Shown here piece by piece: positions 1-7,888 of a stretch of 62,440 nt of DNA (positions within the stretch are counted from its first letter, which is position 1; each line of letters opens with the position of its first letter). Made by a program: the position numbers and the translations under genes. Source of the stretch: Halobacteriales archaeon. GTDB taxonomy: Archaea > Halobacteriota > Halobacteria > Halobacteriales > SKNY01. The notes under the pieces were generated by a model that was not told the DNA's origin, did not search any database, and worked only from the letters and a program-made list of their open reading frames with translations. The DNA is taken from the NCBI GenBank assembly GCA_007118975.1, contig SKQO01000012.1:1-62440 (forward strand), given 5' to 3'.

Positions 1-40
1 ACGGAGGAATCCCACGGCACCGCGCCGCTGGATTGGGATA

Positions 41-1360
41 TTACGGTTTGCAGTCTACCACCGCTGTCCGCGGTTGGAATCCGCGGGAGCGGTCATGAAG
101 GTAAACTGCTGGCTGTGCCAACCAGCCGGTACTCCTATCTCCGCCCAACCTGGCCGAAGACTCGGAGTTACTTGCGTTGCTGTCGAGGCGGATGTTCTCC
201 GCCCCATTCACATCAGCGTTGAACGCTGCGTCACAATGTTCGCAGACGTACAATCCACGTTCAACACGCTGACTGTCGTCTTCCCTCCCGCACACGCGAC
301 ACGTGTTGCTCGTGTCTCGCTCCGAAACCTCTACGACGTCGATACCCTCGATTTTCGCCTTGTAGGTGAGCATCTTCGTGAAGCGATCGAACGCCCACCC
401 GTGCAGGTCGAGGTTGCCGTGGCGACCCCAGTTCTTCGACTTGCCACTCTCATCCTCGCGGACGCCAGCGAGCTTCCCGACGTTGATGCGGCCCACACTC
501 TTCTCGACACACCGGTTGACGATGTGCTTGGCGAGACTGTGGAAGAAATGTGTGCGGCGCTCCGACCACTTGTGATGGAGTCGCGTGGCTTCGTCGCCAC
601 CAGAGTCGTCGCACGTGGCGATCTCTTTCGGGAAGTAGTACCCATCCTGTTTCAAGCGGGTGCCCGGATACAGGTCGACTTCCTCGGTACTGTAGGCGAC
701 AGCGGCGAAGTTGCAGATACCGAGGTCGATCCCTGCTGATTCGGTGCCGGGAGCGTCAGGCGTCTCAATGTCATGTTTGCACACAAGGTGGAGTTCCCAT
801 CGCTCCTTTGCCTTGTCATAGACGGCGCGAACCTGTTGCACGGGCTCGACGGTGACCCCGGGACGCGTTTCGTATTCGACGAGGATGTATTCCCGTGCTT
901 GCGAGTGTTCCTTGTGATTCGCGCCCTTCGAGAGGCGAACCCGGTTGTTCTTGGCGTCGTGTTTGATGCCGTGTTGTTTCCACGTTACCGTCGAACGCGG
1001 GTGTTCTTCGTGGACGCGGTTACCGTGGTCGTCGTAGTAGTTTTTCTTCCGGTAACCCGGCGGATTCGCGCGGTCGTCGGACTTCCGCTTTCCATACCAC
1101 GAGTTGAAGGCTTCAGCGAGTTCCTCCAGAACCCGCTGACTGGATTGACTGTGCAATCCCTTGTACGTTGGATGGTTCTTCAACTCGTCTTTCAACTCGC
1201 TGTGATCGGGAATCTCGCCCGTCTCCTTCCAGACTTCTCGGGAGTGGTAGTTAGCGACGTTCCAGCGTTTGCTGGCGCTCCACCCGTGCCGGTCGTGTGG
1301 TGCCACTACCTGTGCATGGTTGCGGATGGTCGCTCGATGCGTGCGGTGGACTGTCAGCAT
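41..1360 (-). CDS. tnpB: TnpB-type RNA-guided nuclease family protein
   Basis: About 439 aa from the ATG at 1360. The ORF extends 27 codons further upstream, but the family-like N-terminus (RATIRNHAQV, then SASKRWNV) begins just after this ATG. The RuvC-I motif GIDLGICN gives Asp212. A zinc ribbon has CRVC (Cys354/357) and CEHC (Cys373/376), and RuvC-III is NADVNGAENI with Asp383. At the RuvC-II position, where canonical TnpB has a glutamate, the sequence reads INVGKL, so that Glu is replaced by Gly (about residue 295). Many haloarchaeal relatives have VGDL here, so this may be a lineage with a relocated acidic residue rather than a dead enzyme. TnpB proteins are omega-RNA-guided DNA nucleases that help the element persist. 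The 3' end probably overlaps the omega-RNA. Confidence 0.9.
   Translation of the reverse strand: MLTVHRTHRATIRNHAQVVAPHDRHGWSASKRWNVANYHSREVWKETGEIPDHSELKDELKNHPTYKGLHSQSSQRVLEELAEAFNSWYGKRKSDDRANPPGYRKKNYYDDHGNRVHEEHPRSTVTWKQHGIKHDAKNNRVRLSKGANHKEHSQAREYILVEYETRPGVTVEPVQQVRAVYDKAKERWELHLVCKHDIETPDAPGTESAGIDLGICNFAAVAYSTEEVDLYPGTRLKQDGYYFPKEIATCDDSGGDEATRLHHKWSERRTHFFHSLAKHIVNRCVEKSVGRINVGKLAGVREDESGKSKNWGRHGNLDLHGWAFDRFTKMLTYKAKIEGIDVVEVSERDTSNTCRVCGREDDSQRVERGLYVCEHCDAAFNADVNGAENIRLDSNASNSESSARLGGDRSTGWLAQPAVYLHDRSRGFQPRTAVVDCKP
100..175 (-). ncRNA. Putative omega-RNA (reRNA) scaffold overlapping tnpB 3' end
   Basis: In TnpB systems the guide RNA is transcribed from the 3' end of tnpB into the right end of the element. 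Here two blocks, 126-139 and 159-173, are also present in the truncated copy at 62,195-62,285. Block 159-173 is used in a different reading frame there. On the transcribed strand one block contains ACTCC and the other GGAGT, which can pair. The true extent of the RNA and its 3' guide cannot be read directly. It should run past base 41 towards base 1 and beyond the window edge. Confidence 0.4.
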
Positions 1361-1549
1361 CCTGGACGCCGTACCAGCAGTTAGCTCTTTTTCTTTTGTA
1401 AAGTATCGGTGTGGGAACGGTGGAATATCCGGCCCTGCCATCGACGATGGTGTGTGGAAGCGTTGTCGGATTCATCCTGCCCCTAATGGATCAGGTATTC
1501 TCCTCGATTCTGTATAAGCCCGGGATTGATCGCCGGAAGCTGGCCGCGA

Positions 1550-1918
1550 CTACCCAACGTAAATTCGGACGTGCGTTTCCCGGCTGGGATCCATGATGAT
1601 CGTGTGCTCGCCGGTGTGGTCGATGTTGTGGGTTCGGTCGACCGACGACAACATCTGCCGCGTGCCGAGCCCGCGGGGCGTTTCGATGCGATAGGCGATA
1701 AACGCCGTTCCGTCGTTGTCCTCGGCGACGATTCGGATCCGCTGGCCTTCCTCGAGGTTGAGCCGCCACTCTGTCTCGTCGGTGATCGTGGTGTCGATGA
1801 CCGGTTCTCCCTCAAGGTCGTCGCTACCGGAGATGATACAGCCCGCCGACGCGGCACCTATCGCGACGCTCGCCGCCAGAAGAAATTGTCGTCGCCCGAA
1901 TGCGCATTTATACAACAT
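1550..1918 (-). CDS. Small Tat-exported lipoprotein, function unknown
   Basis: 122 aa. The N-terminus has a twin-arginine motif (GRRQFLLAA), a short hydrophobic stretch and a lipobox ending SAGC, so the mature protein would be lipid-anchored at Cys on the outer face of the membrane, as is usual for haloarchaea. The mature part is about 95 aa, acidic, and probably a small beta-rich domain (alternating hydrophobic residues such as RIRIVAED). I do not recognise a family. The gene stands alone between the tnpB element and the nucleotidyltransferase gene. Its ATG sits inside a perfect AT-rich palindrome (1915-1930). Confidence 0.7.
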   Translation of the reverse strand: MLYKCAFGRRQFLLAASVAIGAASAGCIISGSDDLEGEPVIDTTITDETEWRLNLEEGQRIRIVAEDNDGTAFIAYRIETPRGLGTRQMLSSVDRTHNIDHTGEHTIIMDPSRETHVRIYVG

Positions 1919-1930
1919 AATCTATTATGT
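1915..1930. repeat. Perfect AT-rich palindrome over the lipoprotein start codon
   Basis: ACATAAT-CT-ATTATGT, 7-bp arms with a 2-nt spacer. It overlaps the start codon (1916-1918) of the minus-strand lipoprotein gene, so it could be an operator, or part of a TATA/initiator region in an AT-rich spacer. Confidence 0.5.
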
Positions 1931-2123
1931 CATAAGTTTGGAACCGTATATGAAGCTACCGCTGTCTCAAATGTCAGTGATCGGGTCCTGGCTCGGTCCG
2001 CGTCAACGCGACTAGCTAACTGCCCACCTTCGACCGAGTGTGATGTTACGCTTAATCCTGTACCGTCGCATCTTCCTTGGGATGATCTGGACCGTCGGAG
2101 ACGGGCCCGAGTCCGACAGACTG

Positions 2124-3473
2124 TCATGAATAGTCACGCTGCTGACGCATTGACCGATACCAGAGTTTCGACACCACCAGGTTTCGCACGTCCCGTGCAC
2201 GACGTATGACCAGATCTGGTGTCGTGTCTGCAGGGTACGATGCATCGGTGGTGTCGCGGAGAAGTTCGGCCAGATGGGTGAGTTTGAACGCGTCGTAGAA
2301 GCCCTCCGTCTCACAATGTTGTTCAACGAACTCCTGATAGTGGCGAATGATCTCGTTGCGTTCTTCGATCGTTGCCATTGCTTCGACTTCGGGTTCAGGA
2401 GGCGTCCCGTAAAAGAGGTTGCCCCCGTGGGGAAGCGTTGCCGTATGTAACGCGGCTCGCGGCGGCAAGACCCGGCCATACATACCTGAGCCGTAGAAGA
2501 GATGCAACAGCTCGTCGGGGGATAGATCCTCCCACACTGGCGTCGCAATCGTTGGCACAGTTCGACGTAGATAATATTTGTCGTGGCTCTCCGGGTAGAT
2601 CGTCTGCCGATCAATAAACTCGCTGTAGAGCCGGTAGCTGTAAGAAAGTCCATCGTAAAGCAACTGGAGACACTCCTCGGCGGAGACAGGATCCGCAAAA
2701 TAGTTCTGCCGATACCGCTGGACCCGGTCGAGCACCTCACCTTTCACGTTCGGCGGGGAGCCCATCGCGCGAACGTAGAGGTCTCGATCGTGTCGAAGAC
2801 TCGCGACCTTGCTCAGGATTCGTCCTTTTTTCACCCGGAGCGTGGCGCTCGACGGCCTGTAGCTGGTCGCTGCGCCGACCACTGGCTGCACTATCGTGTT
2901 GATCAAACGAGCGACGAATGCCGGAGCACGCGAACGCCCCGCATCGCTTCGTACCGGGCATAAATCTCTGATGAGATACCCGTACGGCTCATTCGCCAAC
3001 CGGTCGAAAAACCGCAATGTAAGCGCAACCTCGTCCGGCTCTACCGGCTTGAACCGTTGTCCGCCGAGGTGATCTAATGATGTTGCGTTGTTTGCAATCA
3101 GCGATAACCGCTCGAACACGGATACCGGGATAATGATGGGATTGTGGCTGAAGACGACAGAAAACTCTCGAAGGATGGAGGTAACACTCGTTTGCAGCTC
3201 GGCGAACTTGTCGATCCGATCTGTGACGACGAGCGCCAAATCGAGGTCCGAAATACCGGGTATAGTGGGAGTACGACTGTCGCCGTAGACGGCGAGCACG
3301 TCCGGATGATCGACAGTCGCCGAGACAAAGGACTCGCGAGCACGGTCGTAGACCGCCTCGTCGATCTCGGGCGGCTCAGTAACCTGTATCGCCCACCGCT
3401 GAAGCGGTGAAGGTAAGGATCTGCTTCGGTGTTCGGATAGATCCGGGCGTTCGAGAGCTGAGCGTGTTCGCAT
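2124..3473 (-). CDS. Nucleotidyltransferase-fold (Pol beta superfamily) protein, unknown substrate
   Basis: 449 aa. Near residues 60-82 it has the Pol beta-type nucleotidyltransferase signature: VYGDSRTPTIPGISDLD followed by LAL, that is G-[DS]-x(n)-DLD, with two of the usual acidic metal ligands in DLDLAL. The remaining ~360 aa is largely helical with no motif I recognise. There is no adjacent HEPN/MNT partner or tRNA-modification gene, so no toxin-antitoxin or CCA-adding role can be assigned. The start at 3473 is supported by a TATA-like sequence about 30 nt upstream. An overlapping ATG at 3487 is in another frame. It may be a sugar-nucleotide or antibiotic-type nucleotidyltransferase, but this is open. 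Confidence 0.7.
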   Translation of the reverse strand: MRTRSALERPDLSEHRSRSLPSPLQRWAIQVTEPPEIDEAVYDRARESFVSATVDHPDVLAVYGDSRTPTIPGISDLDLALVVTDRIDKFAELQTSVTSILREFSVVFSHNPIIIPVSVFERLSLIANNATSLDHLGGQRFKPVEPDEVALTLRFFDRLANEPYGYLIRDLCPVRSDAGRSRAPAFVARLINTIVQPVVGAATSYRPSSATLRVKKGRILSKVASLRHDRDLYVRAMGSPPNVKGEVLDRVQRYRQNYFADPVSAEECLQLLYDGLSYSYRLYSEFIDRQTIYPESHDKYYLRRTVPTIATPVWEDLSPDELLHLFYGSGMYGRVLPPRAALHTATLPHGGNLFYGTPPEPEVEAMATIEERNEIIRHYQEFVEQHCETEGFYDAFKLTHLAELLRDTTDASYPADTTPDLVIRRARDVRNLVVSKLWYRSMRQQRDYS

Positions 3474-3497
3474 TTTCTTTCTTTCATTCTAACAGGT

Positions 3498-3507
3498 CCT
3501 TAAATAG
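3498..3507 (-). promoter_or_regulatory. TATA box for the nucleotidyltransferase gene
   Basis: ACTATTTAAGG on the minus strand, centred about 30 nt before the ATG at 3473. Typical haloarchaeal spacing for a leaderless or near-leaderless transcript. Confidence 0.5.
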
Positions 3508-3519
3508 TATAGACGACTT

Positions 3520-4040
3520 AGGAAAACCTATAGCGTCGGCATAATGTCTGTCGTTTTGCTCTGTACCGCCGGTGTGAAGACACAGAAACGGGGTGGTTGG
3601 TTTATCCGGCACCCGATTGTTCACCACCTCTTGGACATCGGACATGTAAGCACTCTCTTGCGGCCTCGTTCCTTCCCGGTATGTCGGTGGCCGGTGGGCA
3701 AGTCACTCGTTGAACGGTGTCGAATACGGCTTCCGCCGTGACAAATGACGGGCCCATTGTGGGAAGCATCTCCAGGAGGGCTGTACCGTCGGGATCAGAT
3801 GTCTTTTGAAATCGACGTCGTGAACGCAATGTCCTGGCGCGCCGATGTAGTGGCCTCACGCGTGTCGGTATGGGTGTCAGCATGGTTGGAGACGTGGGGA
3901 GAGCACGATCCTGCCGGGAAGCAACCAGACCAAGGTGGCGTTCCGGTTGCCTGAATAGCTTTCATGGCGAACACCCCAACCGAACACTCGCTACCGAGCT
4001 GGCACAGATCCCAGTAAACTAGTCTCGGGTAACACAAAAT
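3520..4040. other. Intergenic stretch without a convincing gene
   Basis: About 520 bp between the nucleotidyltransferase gene and tRNA-Asp. Short open frames exist on both strands (for example 3602-3883 minus), but none has a recognisable family, an acidic haloarchaeal composition or a promoter. It may be decayed coding DNA. Confidence 0.5.
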
Positions 4041-4045
4041 CCATA

Positions 4046-4118
4046 CGCCCGAAGCGGGATTTGAACCCGCGTCACGACCGTGACAGGGTCGTATGATGGG
4101 CCACTACACCATTCGGGC
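4046..4118 (-). tRNA. tRNA-Asp (GTC)
   Basis: Read on the minus strand: 7-bp acceptor stem GCCCGAA/TTCGGGC, anticodon stem CGACC/GGTCG enclosing loop CTGTCAC (anticodon GTC), T-arm GCGGG-TTCAAAT-CCCGC, and discriminator G as in tRNA-Asp. No intron and no encoded CCA. It lies upstream of the RNA polymerase operon on the opposite strand. Confidence 0.95.
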
Positions 4119-4266
4119 AACGACATCCTATGATTCCGGCTATCCGGCCATAAGGCTTTCCAAACAAGTGCTCATGCCGATCTTATTTGAAAACACTTAA
4201 CTGATTCGCCTGAATACTTTGCCGTACTATCTCGGGTCAGCGATTTCTCCCTCATCAGTGCCACAC

Positions 4267-4494
4267 ATGGTTGACGTACGAAACCACTCACTCGTCCCCG
4301 AGCACGACCTTCTCTCCGCGGCGGAAATCGAAGACGTGCTCGAGGAATACGACATCAAACGCACAGACCTTCCAAAAATCGACCTGTCCGATCCGGCCCT
4401 CCCCGAGGGCGCGGCCCCCGGCGACGTGGTCCGGATCGAACGTGATTCTCGCACGACCGAACGAGCGGTCGTCTATCGGCTGGTGATCGAATAA
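4267..4494 (+). CDS. rpoH: DNA-directed RNA polymerase subunit H
   Basis: 75 aa, homologue of the C-terminal domain of eukaryotic Rpb5. It sits at the downstream DNA-entry jaw of archaeal RNA polymerase. It has the family-typical N-terminus [10 protein letters not shown] and the C-terminal DVVRIERDS and VVYRLV. I chose the ATG at 4267 because it gives this canonical start; the ORF extends 16 codons upstream without family similarity. First gene of an RNA polymerase/translation operon; the stop is 2 nt before rpoB''. Confidence 0.97.
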   Translation: MVDVRNHSLVPEHDLLSAAEIEDVLEEYDIKRTDLPKIDLSDPALPEGAAPGDVVRIERDSRTTERAVVYRLVIE

Positions 4495-4496
4495 CA

Positions 4497-6056
4497 ATGC
4501 AAACAGAGTCACGACGCACGCTGTCACGCGAATACTTTTCGAAGGATCGACTCGCCGAACACCACTTCCGTTCGTTTAACGCATTCCTGGCCCAGGGGAT
4601 GCAGAACGTGGTCGACGAGAAGGCCACCATCGATACTGATATCGGTGATAAAGAGGGCCAAGAGCCCGTGTGGGTCGAACTCGGCGACGTCCGCGTCGTC
4701 ACCCCACGGGTCCGCGAGGCCGACGGCTCCGAGGAGCTATTGTATCCACAGGAAGCACGCCTCCGGAACATCACCTACTCCGCGCCGGTCTTCATGGAAA
4801 TGACGATCATGCGCGGCGGCGAGGAGGAAGAGCCGTACGTGGTCGATTCCACGGAGACCAAGGTCGGCAGGATGCCGATCATGGTGGGTTCGGAAAAATG
4901 TAATATCGCCGGATTTAGCGACGAAGAACTCATCGAGATCGGGGAGGACCCGGCCGATCCCGGTGGCTACTTCATCGTGAACGGTTCAGAACGGGTCCTC
5001 ATGACGTCCGAGGATCTCGCCCCCAACAAGATCCTCGCGGAGTACGACAGCCGGTACGGCGACGAGATTCAGGTCGCAAAGACCTTCTCGCAGCGACGGG
5101 GGTACCGGGCGCTCGTCCTGTGTGAGCGGACCCGCAACGGCATCCTCGAAGTGAGCTTTCCGTCGGTATCCGGATCGATCAACTTCGTGACGCTGGTCCG
5201 TGCCCTCGGGCTCGAATCCGACGAGGACATCGTCCACCGGGTGTCGGAGGACCCGGAAATTGTCAAGTTCATGCTCGAGAACCTCGAGGAGGCCAACGTC
5301 CAGACGCAAGCCGAAGCGATCGAGACGCTTGGCAAACGGGTCGCCTCGGGGCAGGGCAAAAACTACCAGCTCAAGCGGGCGAACTACGTAATCGACCGCT
5401 ATCTCCTCCCACACCTCCACGAGGAAGGCATTCCCGACGAGGAAGTGCGGATGAACAAGGCGTACTACCTCTGTCGGATGGCCGAGGCGTGTTTCGAGCT
5501 CGCCCTCGATGCCCGTCAACCCAACGACAAGGACCATTACGCGAACAAACGGCTCAAGGTCTCCGGGGACCTCATGCGCGACCTCTTCCGGACCGCACTC
5601 AACAAGCTCGCGAGGGACGTCAAATACCAGCTCGAGCGCGCGAATATGCGGAACCGTCGGCTTTCCGTCAACACGGTCGTCCGGTCGGACGTGCTGACTG
5701 AAAGACTCGAACATCCGATCGCAACGGGCAACTGGGTCGGTGGGCGATCCGGCGTCTCACAGCTCGTCGACCGGACCGACTACATGGGCGTGCTTTCACA
5801 CCTGCGCCGGCTCCGCAGCCCGTTATCGCGGAGTCAGCCACACTTCGAAGCACGGGATCTGCACGCCACACAGTGGGGTCGCATCTGTCCCTCGGAGACG
5901 CCGGAGGGACCGAACTGTGGGCTGGTGAAGAACTTCGCGCAGGCCATGGAGCTGTCCCAGGCGGTCGAGGACGAACAGGAACTGAAACGAGAGCTCGCGT
6001 CGATGGGCGTCGAGGGTGTGCCCGGCCTGCAGACGACGCGGGTACACGGGGATTGA
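4497..6056 (+). CDS. rpoB2: DNA-directed RNA polymerase subunit B'' (N-terminal half of B)
   Basis: 519 aa, equivalent to the N-terminal half of Rpb2/beta (protrusion, lobe, fork). Family landmarks include the early SREYFSKD region, FIVNGSERVL (fork region, about residues 160-170), and the C-terminal HATQWGRICPSETPEGPNCGLVKN block (read as two adjacent motifs) near residues 455-480. The B subunit is split in haloarchaea and many methanogens, so ending just after this block is normal. Co-transcribed with rpoH and rpoB'. Confidence 0.98.
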   Translation: MQTESRRTLSREYFSKDRLAEHHFRSFNAFLAQGMQNVVDEKATIDTDIGDKEGQEPVWVELGDVRVVTPRVREADGSEELLYPQEARLRNITYSAPVFMEMTIMRGGEEEEPYVVDSTETKVGRMPIMVGSEKCNIAGFSDEELIEIGEDPADPGGYFIVNGSERVLMTSEDLAPNKILAEYDSRYGDEIQVAKTFSQRRGYRALVLCERTRNGILEVSFPSVSGSINFVTLVRALGLESDEDIVHRVSEDPEIVKFMLENLEEANVQTQAEAIETLGKRVASGQGKNYQLKRANYVIDRYLLPHLHEEGIPDEEVRMNKAYYLCRMAEACFELALDARQPNDKDHYANKRLKVSGDLMRDLFRTALNKLARDVKYQLERANMRNRRLSVNTVVRSDVLTERLEHPIATGNWVGGRSGVSQLVDRTDYMGVLSHLRRLRSPLSRSQPHFEARDLHATQWGRICPSETPEGPNCGLVKNFAQAMELSQAVEDEQELKRELASMGVEGVPGLQTTRVHGD

Positions 6057-6059
6057 TCG

Positions 6060-7886
6060 ATGAGTCAGTCACAAGAAGCCAAGGTGTACGTCAACGGCAG
6101 CCTGATCGGGCTGCATCCGGAACCGCACGAACTCGCCGACCAGATTCGCGCCGCGCGACGACGAGGGGAAATCAGCGAGATGGTCAACGTCTCGGTCAAG
6201 GACGGTACCGGGGAAGTCCTGGTAAACGCCGACGCCGGTCGGGCGAGACGGCCGCTCCTCGTCGTGGAGGACGGCGAGGTGTTGCTTGGTGAGGACGAGC
6301 TGGCCGCCCTTGAGGCCGGCGATATCGAGTTCGAGGATCTGGTCGAACACGGGTTTATCGAATTCATCGACGCGGAGGAAGAGGGTGACATCTTCGTCGC
6401 CATCGACGAGGACGAGGTCACCGACGATCACACGCACGTGGAACTCGATCCACAGCTCATTTTCGGGATCGGTGCGGGGATGATTCCCTATCCGGAGCAC
6501 AACGCCTCGCCGCGGATTACGATGGGCTCGGGGATGATCAAACAGTCCCTCGGCCTGCCGTCGGCAAACTATCGTATCCGGCCCGACACCCGCCAGCACC
6601 TGCTCCACTATCCCCAGCTGTCGATGGTCAAAACGCAAACGACCGAGCAGATCGGCTACGACGACCGTCCTGCGGCCCAGAACTTCGTCGTCGCCGTCAT
6701 GAGCTATGAGGGGTTCAACATCGAGGACGCGCTGGTAATGAATCAGGGCTCCGTCGACCGTGCCCTCGCCCGATCGCACTTTTTCCGCACCTACGAGGGT
6801 GAAGAACGACGATACCCGGGCGGTCAGGAGGATCGCTTCGAGATCCCCTCGGAGGATGTCCGTGGTGCGCGCGGGGAGGAAGCCTACCGCCACCTCGACG
6901 AGGACGGCCTCGTCAACCCCGAAACGGCGGTCGACGAGAACAGCGTACTGTTGGGGAAGACCAGCCCGCCGCGGTTTCTCGAGGAACCGGACGACATGGG
7001 GGGACTCTCTACTCAGCAACGACGGGAGACCAGCGTCACCATGCGCTCCGGCGAGAGCGGCATCGTCGATACCGTGACGCTGATGGAAGGCGAGGACGGC
7101 TCGAAACTATCGAAGGTAAGCGTCCGTGACGAGCGAATCCCCGAGCTCGGGGACAAGTTCGCGTCGCGTCACGGCCAGAAGGGCGTCGTGGGTCACATTG
7201 CACCACAGGAGGACATGCCGTTTACTGGCGATGGCGTCGTCCCCGACCTCGTGTTGAACCCCCACGCACTCCCATCGCGGATGACGGTCGGCCACGTGCT
7301 CGAGATGCTCGGCGGCAAGGTCGGGTCGCTCGAGGGCCGCCGGGTGGACGGAACTGCGTTTTCCGGCGAATCAGAGGAGGAACTCCGCACCGCCCTCGAG
7401 GAGCACGGGTTCAAATCGAGCGGCAAGGAGACGATGTACTCCGGGGTCACCGGGGAACAGATCGACGCGGAGATTTTCGTCGGGACCATTTTCTATCAGA
7501 AGCTCTACCACATGGTCTCGAACAAGCTACACGCCCGCTCGCGGGGGCCGGTGCAGGTGCTGACCCGCCAGCCAACTGAAGGACGCGCCCGGGAGGGTGG
7601 GCTCAGGGTCGGGGAGATGGAACGCGAGGTGCTGATCGGTCACGGTGCATCGATGGCACTCAAGGAACGGTTACTCGATTCCTCGGATCGCGAGCTTATT
7701 CACGCCTGCGGGAACTGCGGTATGACGGCGGTAGAGAACACCCAGCAGAACCGCGTGTACTGCCCCAACTGCGAGGAGGAGACCGACGTCCACCTGATCG
7801 AGATGAGTTATGCGTTCAATCTACTGCTAGACGAGATGAAGGCACTCGGCATCGCGCCCCGCCTGGAACTGGAGGATGCCGTCTGA
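6060..7886 (+). CDS. rpoB1: DNA-directed RNA polymerase subunit B' (C-terminal half of B)
   Basis: 608 aa, the C-terminal half of Rpb2/beta, with the hybrid-binding and wall regions. Visible landmarks are [20 protein letters not shown] (about residues 205-225), [14 protein letters not shown] (about 360-374), and a zinc ribbon near the C-terminus with CGNCG and CPNC. The gene starts 3 nt after the rpoB'' stop and ends 2 nt before rpoA', which indicates translational coupling within the operon. Confidence 0.98.
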   Translation: MSQSQEAKVYVNGSLIGLHPEPHELADQIRAARRRGEISEMVNVSVKDGTGEVLVNADAGRARRPLLVVEDGEVLLGEDELAALEAGDIEFEDLVEHGFIEFIDAEEEGDIFVAIDEDEVTDDHTHVELDPQLIFGIGAGMIPYPEHNASPRITMGSGMIKQSLGLPSANYRIRPDTRQHLLHYPQLSMVKTQTTEQIGYDDRPAAQNFVVAVMSYEGFNIEDALVMNQGSVDRALARSHFFRTYEGEERRYPGGQEDRFEIPSEDVRGARGEEAYRHLDEDGLVNPETAVDENSVLLGKTSPPRFLEEPDDMGGLSTQQRRETSVTMRSGESGIVDTVTLMEGEDGSKLSKVSVRDERIPELGDKFASRHGQKGVVGHIAPQEDMPFTGDGVVPDLVLNPHALPSRMTVGHVLEMLGGKVGSLEGRRVDGTAFSGESEEELRTALEEHGFKSSGKETMYSGVTGEQIDAEIFVGTIFYQKLYHMVSNKLHARSRGPVQVLTRQPTEGRAREGGLRVGEMEREVLIGHGASMALKERLLDSSDRELIHACGNCGMTAVENTQQNRVYCPNCEEETDVHLIEMSYAFNLLLDEMKALGIAPRLELEDAV

Positions 7887-7888
7887 TC

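Larger units (their letters stand above)
1..1441 (-). mobile_element. IS1341-type (tnpB-only, IS200/IS605 family) insertion element
   Basis: The element has a single gene, tnpB, and no tnpA-like HUH transposase beside it, so it could move only with a transposase supplied in trans. The right end (downstream of tnpB, bases 1-40 of the window) contains an imperfect GC-rich hairpin, CCCACGGC...GCCGCTGG, as expected for the subterminal hairpins of this family. The exact right boundary may lie outside the window, and the left boundary near 1,440-1,480 is not defined. DNA blocks at 126-139 and 159-173 recur in the relict at the other end of the window. Confidence 0.75.

Noticed and set aside
3602-3883. 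93-codon minus-strand frame in the spacer before tRNA-Asp
   Set aside because: Arg- and Pro-rich start, no recognised domain, no promoter; could be decayed DNA but not supportable as a gene.
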